DNA from: CAZJFC01 sp964545245
GTDB lineage: Bacteria; Pseudomonadota; Alphaproteobacteria; Rickettsiales; 21-14-0-20-44-7
Direction: 5' to 3'
Assembly (NCBI GenBank): GCA_964545245.1
Contig: CAZJFC010000058.1
Location: forward strand, 1 to 10,372
DNA length: 10,372 nt
Positions within the stretch are counted from its first letter, which is position 1. Every line of letters begins with the position of its first letter. Position numbers and translations under genes: made by a program. The notes under the pieces were generated by a model that searched no databases, was not told where the DNA came from, and saw only the letters and a program-made list of their open reading frames with translations. Below are positions 7,067 through 10,372 of this stretch, piece after piece.

Positions 7067-8353
7067 CTACTTCCGCTTTGGAAGATCAATAAACTCGCGT
7101 TGTGCGTAGCCGGTGTAAAGCTGGCGTGGGCGGCCGATTTTCTGCATCGGGTCTTCGATCATTTCTTTCCACTGGGATATCCAGCCTGCGGTACGCGCGA
7201 GCGCGAACATCACGGTGAACATCTCGGTCGGGATGCCGAGCGCCTTGTAGATGATGCCGGAATAGAAATCCAGATTCGGGTAAAGTTTTTTGCTGATGAA
7301 ATATTCGTCGGACAGCGCAATGCGCTCAAGCTCCATCGCGATTTCAAGCAGCGGCTCGTTGGTGATGTTAAGCTCTTTCAGAACCTCATCGCACGCGGCT
7401 TTCAGCACTTTCGCACGCGGGTCATAGTTCTTGTAAACGCGGTGGCCGAAACCCATCAGGCGCACGCCTTCGGTTTTGTTTTTCACTTTCTCGATGAAGG
7501 CCGGGATGTTCTTCACATCACCGATTTCCTGAAGCATGTGCAGAACCGCTTCGTTCGCGCCGCCATGCGCCGGCCCCCAAAGGGAAGCAATACCGGCAGA
7601 GATGCACGCAAACGGGTTCGCGCCGGAGGAACCGGCAAGGCGGACGGTTGAAGTTGACGCGTTCTGCTCGTGGTCGGCGTGGAGGATGAGGACCTTATCG
7701 ATCGCCTTCGCAAGAACCGGACGGGAAACCCAATCTTCGCAAGGGTTGCCGAACATCATGTAAAGGAAGCGCTCGGAATAATTCATGCTGTTTTTCGGAT
7801 ACATGAATGGCTGGCCGATGGAATATTTGTAAGCCCATGCGGTGAGCGTCGGGATTTTCGCAATCATGCGGATGGCTGCAAGCTCGCGCTGTTCCGGGTC
7901 GCGGATATCCAAACTGTCATGGTAAAACGCGGAGAGAGAAGAAAACGCGCCGGAAAGAACCGCCATCGGGTGCGATTTCCGTGGGAAGCCACGCATGAGG
8001 AACTGAAGCTGCTCATGCACCATTGTGTGGTAGGTGATGTCATTTTCAAATCCCGCGCGTTGCGACTTGTTCGGAAGCTCGCCATTCAGGAGGAGGTAGC
8101 AAACCTCAAGGTAATCAGATTTTTCCGCGAGGACGTCGATGTCGTAACCGCGGTAACGAAGGATGCCCTTGTCGCCATCGATGTAAGTGATCTTCGATTC
8201 GCATGAAGCGGTGGACATGAAGCCGGGGTCATAAGTGAAAACGCCGGTGCCGTTATAAAGCTTGGTAACGTCAACCACATTCGGGCCTTCAGTCGCGCTC
8301 ATGATCGGAAGCTCAACCGGTTTATCGTTTACAACTAGTTTGGCGTTAGACAT
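7067..8353 (-). CDS. gltA: Type II citrate synthase
   Basis: Citrate synthase condenses acetyl-CoA and oxaloacetate to citrate, the entry step of the TCA cycle. It has 428 residues, the length of the hexameric, NADH-sensitive proteobacterial type. The N-terminal beta domain (ITYIDGDKGILRYRGYDI, 55-72) is present. The catalytic residues are H263 (WGPAHGGANEAV), H304 (MGFGHRVYKNYDPRA) and D362 (YPNLDFYSG), with the oxaloacetate-binding LHADHEQNAST at 224-234. Nothing is truncated. The ATG at 8353 has GGGAG at 8364-8360, 6 bases upstream. It reads toward prmA; the two stop codons are 4 bp apart and no terminator hairpin is visible between them, so the transcripts probably overlap. The leader of about 100 bp before the nearest repeat is A/T-rich; I see no convincing promoter pair in it. 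Confidence 0.99.
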   Translation of the reverse strand: MSNAKLVVNDKPVELPIMSATEGPNVVDVTKLYNGTGVFTYDPGFMSTASCESKITYIDGDKGILRYRGYDIDVLAEKSDYLEVCYLLLNGELPNKSQRAGFENDITYHTMVHEQLQFLMRGFPRKSHPMAVLSGAFSSLSAFYHDSLDIRDPEQRELAAIRMIAKIPTLTAWAYKYSIGQPFMYPKNSMNYSERFLYMMFGNPCEDWVSRPVLAKAIDKVLILHADHEQNASTSTVRLAGSSGANPFACISAGIASLWGPAHGGANEAVLHMLQEIGDVKNIPAFIEKVKNKTEGVRLMGFGHRVYKNYDPRAKVLKAACDEVLKELNITNEPLLEIAMELERIALSDEYFISKKLYPNLDFYSGIIYKALGIPTEMFTVMFALARTAGWISQWKEMIEDPMQKIGRPRQLYTGYAQREFIDLPKRK

Positions 8354-8476
8354 TTAAATCTCCCTTGGCTTTGTGTTTTGATTTTACCCAGAAAAGATAA
8401 CCGAGGATAATTAACAAACCATAAACGTGCGATTAGGTTTTATAACTTACTGAGTTTGTGGTAATTTTGCACTCTA

Positions 8477-8555
8477 CGTCATTGCGAGCGAACAACGTGA
8501 GCGTGGCAATCCAGTCTGGATTGCTTCGTCAGGCGCTGCCTTCCTCGCAATGACG
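8477..8555. repeat. GTCA...TGAC-bounded palindromic element, copy 2 (CGTCATTGCGAG type)
   Basis: Perfect 12-bp terminal inverted repeats, CGTCATTGCGAG (8477-8488) and CTCGCAATGACG (8544-8555), flank an inner hairpin GCAATCCA/TGGATTGC (8507-8524 region, loop GTC). CGTCATTGCGAG-type repeats are seen in many proteobacterial genomes. It lies about 125 bp upstream of gltA and may be transcribed in its leader, depending on where the gltA promoter is. It has no coding potential of its own. Confidence 0.85.
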
Positions 8556-8574
8556 GCTATGGAACTTCCGCACG

Positions 8575-8686
8575 TTCCGAAGTTCCCTCCTTTGGACCTC
8601 ACCCCAGCCCTCTCCTCATAGGAGAGGGAGAAGAAAAGCCCTCCTCCCTGAGGGAGGAGATGGAGGAGGGTCATTTTCCGAAGTTC
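8575..8686. repeat. 11-bp direct repeat flanking the third composite palindrome
   Basis: TTCCGAAGTTC occurs at 8575-8585 and again, identical, at 8676-8686, immediately around the composite palindrome at 8596-8672. This could be a target-site duplication left by insertion, or part of a larger repeat unit. A third, inverted and partial match (GGAACTTCCG) lies at 8561-8570, making a hairpin with the left copy. Confidence 0.6.
8596..8672. repeat. Composite palindromic repeat, C/T-G/A family, copy 3
   Basis: The first hairpin is CCCTCTCCT/AGGAGAGGG (8608-8628, loop CAT). The second is CTCCTCCCT/AGGGAGGAG (8641-8659, loop G). The left half matches copy 1 (reverse complement of 4405-4439) at 34 of 35 positions, while the right half more closely resembles the copy inside prmA. 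It lies 28 bp downstream of the small gene ending at 8700 and may stabilise or end that message. With the element at 8477-8555 it accounts for most of the 346-bp gap between gltA and that gene. Confidence 0.88.
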
Positions 8687-8699
8687 TGAAATTCCATCC

Positions 8700-8984
8700 T
8701 TAGTAACGCGCAGGGCCGGATGGGTTGCGGGAATTTTTGTAATCCATGAAGGAAACCACATTATCGCCCAGCTTCTTGTTGCTCTGGCGTTTTTTCCTGC
8801 GTTTTTCGCGCTTGTCACCGTCTTTTTCTTCCCATTTATCGACCATTTCGTCCCAGTCTTCCGGGGTGGTGCAGTTGTAATAGGAGTCTTCGATATAGAG
8901 TTCTTCGGGCAAAGGGTTAGTTGCAACCCATTTCTTGGGTTTTTCAGTTATTGTATCCGCAGGTGCTTCAGTGTCATCGGACAT
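8700..8984 (-). CDS. Small charged protein of unknown function
   Basis: I do not recognise this protein. From the ATG at 8984 it has 94 residues: an acidic, Thr/Pro-containing N-terminus, a segment rich in aromatic residues (LPEELYIEDSYYNC then TPEDWDEMVDKWEE, about 27-53), a very basic stretch (KREKRRKKRQSNKK, about 58-71), and a tail ending VSFMDYKNSRNPSGPARY. It has no signal peptide and no membrane segment, so it is probably cytosolic; the basic stretch might bind nucleic acid, but that is only a guess. An ATG two codons earlier (8990) is possible. There is no Shine-Dalgarno before either, but TATAAT lies 6 bases upstream of the 8984 ATG, suggesting a leaderless message. Repeats lie on both sides. 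It is likely real because of the organised composition and promoter, but comparison is needed to be sure. Confidence 0.62.
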   Translation of the reverse strand: MSDDTEAPADTITEKPKKWVATNPLPEELYIEDSYYNCTTPEDWDEMVDKWEEKDGDKREKRRKKRQSNKKLGDNVVSFMDYKNSRNPSGPARY

Positions 8985-8990
8985 AACCAC

Positions 8991-8996
8991 ATTATA
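8991..8996 (-). promoter_or_regulatory. Predicted -10 element of the small gene at 8700-8984
   Basis: On the minus strand TATAAT is followed after 6 bases by the ATG at 8984, so transcription would begin at or next to the start codon. No convincing -35 is present; the hexamer 17 bp upstream is TTATAA. Confidence 0.45.
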
Positions 8997-9080
8997 GCCC
9001 GTGCAACGGCTCGTTATAAGTGAAAGTTTTATGACAGGAGTGTTTTAGGGCATATATATCATCGGCATAAGTAAACCCCT

Positions 9081-9156
9081 ATAGTCATCCCGGCGCAGGC
9101 CGGGATCCATGGCGATAGAATTAAAGTTAGATCCCGGCCTGCGCCGGGATGACTAT
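9081..9156. repeat. Perfect 27-bp inverted repeat, GTCATCCCGG type
   Basis: The left arm (9081-9107) and right arm (9130-9156) are exact reverse complements over 27 bases, separated by 22 bases. Each arm contains its own smaller hairpin (TCCCGGC GCAG GCCGGGA on the left). The core is bounded by GTCA and TGAC. The element starts 13 bp past the stop of the beta-oxidation gene in its direction of reading and could act as a transcript-end stabiliser. Similar repeats are scattered through many alphaproteobacterial genomes. The remaining part of the 8991-9169 gap shows nothing else I can name. Confidence 0.93.
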
Positions 9157-9169
9157 TTAATTGCTTATT

Positions 9170-10372
9170 TTAGGAGTAAAACTTCCCGTCTTTTTTTGCC
9201 ATATCAACCAGCAGCTTGGCCGGTTTGAAGCGCTGGCCGCATTTGCCTTCCAGCTCTTTCAGGCGGGTGACAAGTTTCTCGATCCCGTAATGGTCGGCAT
9301 AGCGGCATAAACCGCCGCGGAAGGCCGGGAAACCGGTTCCCATAATCATCGCCATATCGAGATATTCCGGTTTTTCGATCATGTTTTCCTCAAGCGCCAT
9401 CGCCGCCTCATTCACCATCAGCAGGATGCAGCGGTCGAGGATCTCGCCATCGGTGAGCTTGCCGTTATCGGTCAGCGGGGCGACGACCGGGTTGATCGTT
9501 TTCTCCTTGCCGTTATGCAGATAGAACCCCTGCCCGGCTTTTTTGCCCAGTAGTTTCTTTTCCTCATAAACAATGCGCAGCAGCTCAGAAAGTTTCACAC
9601 GCTCGCCGTAAGAATCCCTGAGGATTTTTGCCACCTTGTAGCAAACATCAATGCCCACCTCATCGGCAAGGGTGAACGGCCCCATCGGCATCCCGAATTT
9701 GTAAACCAGCTTGTCGATGCGTTCAACGGATGCGCCTTCCTCAAGCATCAGCACCGCCTCGTTCATATATGGCAGCAGGATGCGGTTGACGATGAAACCC
9801 GCGCAATCACCCACCTTAATTGGGGTTTTGCCCATTTTTTTGGAAAGCGCGAAAATCGTGGCGATGGTTTTTTTATCGGTTTTATCACCGGGGATGACCT
9901 CTACCAGCGGCATGCGGTTGACCGGGTTGAAGAAGTGCATACCCACAAAACGCTCAGGGTTTTTGAGCACGCTGCCCATCTCGGTGATGGAAAGGCTTGA
10001 TGTGTTGGAAGCAATGATCGTATCTTCCGGAATATGGTTTTCGGTTTCCGCGAGGACTTTTTGCTTCACGTCCATGTTTTCGACAATCGCCTCAACCACG
10101 ATATCTGCATTGCTAAAACCGCTATAATCCAGCGTGCCGGAAACTTTGGCCATTTTGATATCAATCCCGGCAGGCTTGATCTTGCGGATGGATTTTAGCT
10201 GCGAATAAATTTTTGCCACCTGTTTATAACCGAGCGCAATCCCCGCCCAGTTGATGTCTTTCATGCGCACCGGCACATCGATTTTCGTGAATGCCCACGC
10301 AATGCCGCCACCCATCACGCCCGCGCCCAGCAGCGCCGCGTTGCGGATTTCCTTCGGGTCGGTTTTTTCACC
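9170..10372 (-). CDS. fadJ: 3-hydroxyacyl-CoA dehydrogenase part of a FadB/FadJ-type fatty acid oxidation multifunctional enzyme (5' end outside the window)
   Basis: It oxidises L-3-hydroxyacyl-CoA to 3-ketoacyl-CoA with NAD in beta-oxidation. The 400 visible residues, open to the window edge, hold the Rossmann motif AALLGAGVMGGGIAW (12-26), the acidic-substrate region VVEAIVENMDVK, SNTSSLSIT (122-130), the catalytic His and Glu in VGMHFFNPVNRMPLVEVIPG (143-162), VGDCAGFIVNRIL (187-199), and two C-terminal 3HCDH domains (FGMPMGPFTLADEVGIDV; MIMGTGFPAFRGGLCRYADHYG). The second, with GTGFPAFRGG, and the linker before the Rossmann motif are characteristic of FadB/FadJ fusions, so an N-terminal enoyl-CoA hydratase domain of about 300 residues is expected beyond the window. 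FadB versus FadJ cannot be settled here. The internal GTG at 10318 is not the start, because it falls inside the dinucleotide-binding motif. A long inverted repeat lies 13 bp after the stop. Confidence 0.93.
   Translation of the reverse strand, partial: GEKTDPKEIRNAALLGAGVMGGGIAWAFTKIDVPVRMKDINWAGIALGYKQVAKIYSQLKSIRKIKPAGIDIKMAKVSGTLDYSGFSNADIVVEAIVENMDVKQKVLAETENHIPEDTIIASNTSSLSITEMGSVLKNPERFVGMHFFNPVNRMPLVEVIPGDKTDKKTIATIFALSKKMGKTPIKVGDCAGFIVNRILLPYMNEAVLMLEEGASVERIDKLVYKFGMPMGPFTLADEVGIDVCYKVAKILRDSYGERVKLSELLRIVYEEKKLLGKKAGQGFYLHNGKEKTINPVVAPLTDNGKLTDGEILDRCILLMVNEAAMALEENMIEKPEYLDMAMIMGTGFPAFRGGLCRYADHYGIEKLVTRLKELEGKCGQRFKPAKLLVDMAKKDGKFYS

Noticed and set aside
7100..8206. Plus-strand open frames of 183 and 178 codons opposite gltA
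   Set aside because: gltA is an unambiguous, full-length citrate synthase; these are mirror frames of its codon bias.
8474..8926. 150-codon minus-strand open frame
   Set aside because: It overlaps the small gene in another frame and runs through two repeat elements, giving typical repeat translations (for example PQGGGLFFSLSYEERAGV).
4364..9156. Repeats considered as a CRISPR array
   Set aside because: The elements are single, dispersed, palindromic and of different cores; there are no regularly spaced identical repeats and no cas genes.

Overview
The window is a stretch of alphaproteobacterial-type chromosome of moderate GC content. It carries nine genes: seven complete and two cut by the window edges. 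The taxonomic reading rests on an NtrY-type sensor kinase ending in the 'TFDDVTELVSAQR' signature, a 41-residue zinc-free ribosomal protein L36, a hexameric-type citrate synthase, and GlnE, TlyA, PrmA and PrxQ proteins of the expected lengths. I cannot name a genus. No prophage, transposase, CRISPR array, tRNA or rRNA is visible.

Layout. Positions 1-1524 (minus) hold the first 508 codons of ntrY, cut before its kinase core. Almost back to back with it is glnE (1544-4360, plus), the two-domain regulator of glutamine synthetase, so two nitrogen-control genes diverge from about 20 bp. A PrxQ/Bcp peroxiredoxin follows (4512-5006, plus). It converges with rpmJ (5181-5306, minus) over a strong bidirectional terminator. 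rpmJ diverges from a tlyA-prmA operon (5372-7062, plus; rRNA 2'-O-methyltransferase, then ribosomal protein L11 methyltransferase), with overlapping divergent promoters. So rpmJ, tlyA and prmA form a small ribosome-related cluster. gltA (7067-8353, minus) ends 4 bp from prmA. A small unrecognised charged protein (8700-8984, minus) and the 3-hydroxyacyl-CoA dehydrogenase half of a FadB/FadJ-type beta-oxidation enzyme (9170 to the window end, minus) complete the set; the latter and gltA link acetyl-CoA production to its entry into the TCA cycle.

The unusual layer is repeats, not genes. Six short non-coding-looking palindromic elements of about 75-90 bp lie in about 6 kb, in two structural families. 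Three are C/T-then-G/A composites built of two hairpins inside weak terminal inverted repeats (4364-4440, 6583-6659, 8596-8672). Three are bounded by GTCA...TGAC (5018-5106, 8477-8555, 9081-9156). Five are intergenic. The sixth (6583-6659) sits inside prmA in frame and adds about 25 residues to a loop just before the SAM-binding motif, much as Rickettsia palindromic elements do in other proteins. That in-frame insertion is the best lead here. I see no evidence of a new multi-gene system; the remaining genes are housekeeping.
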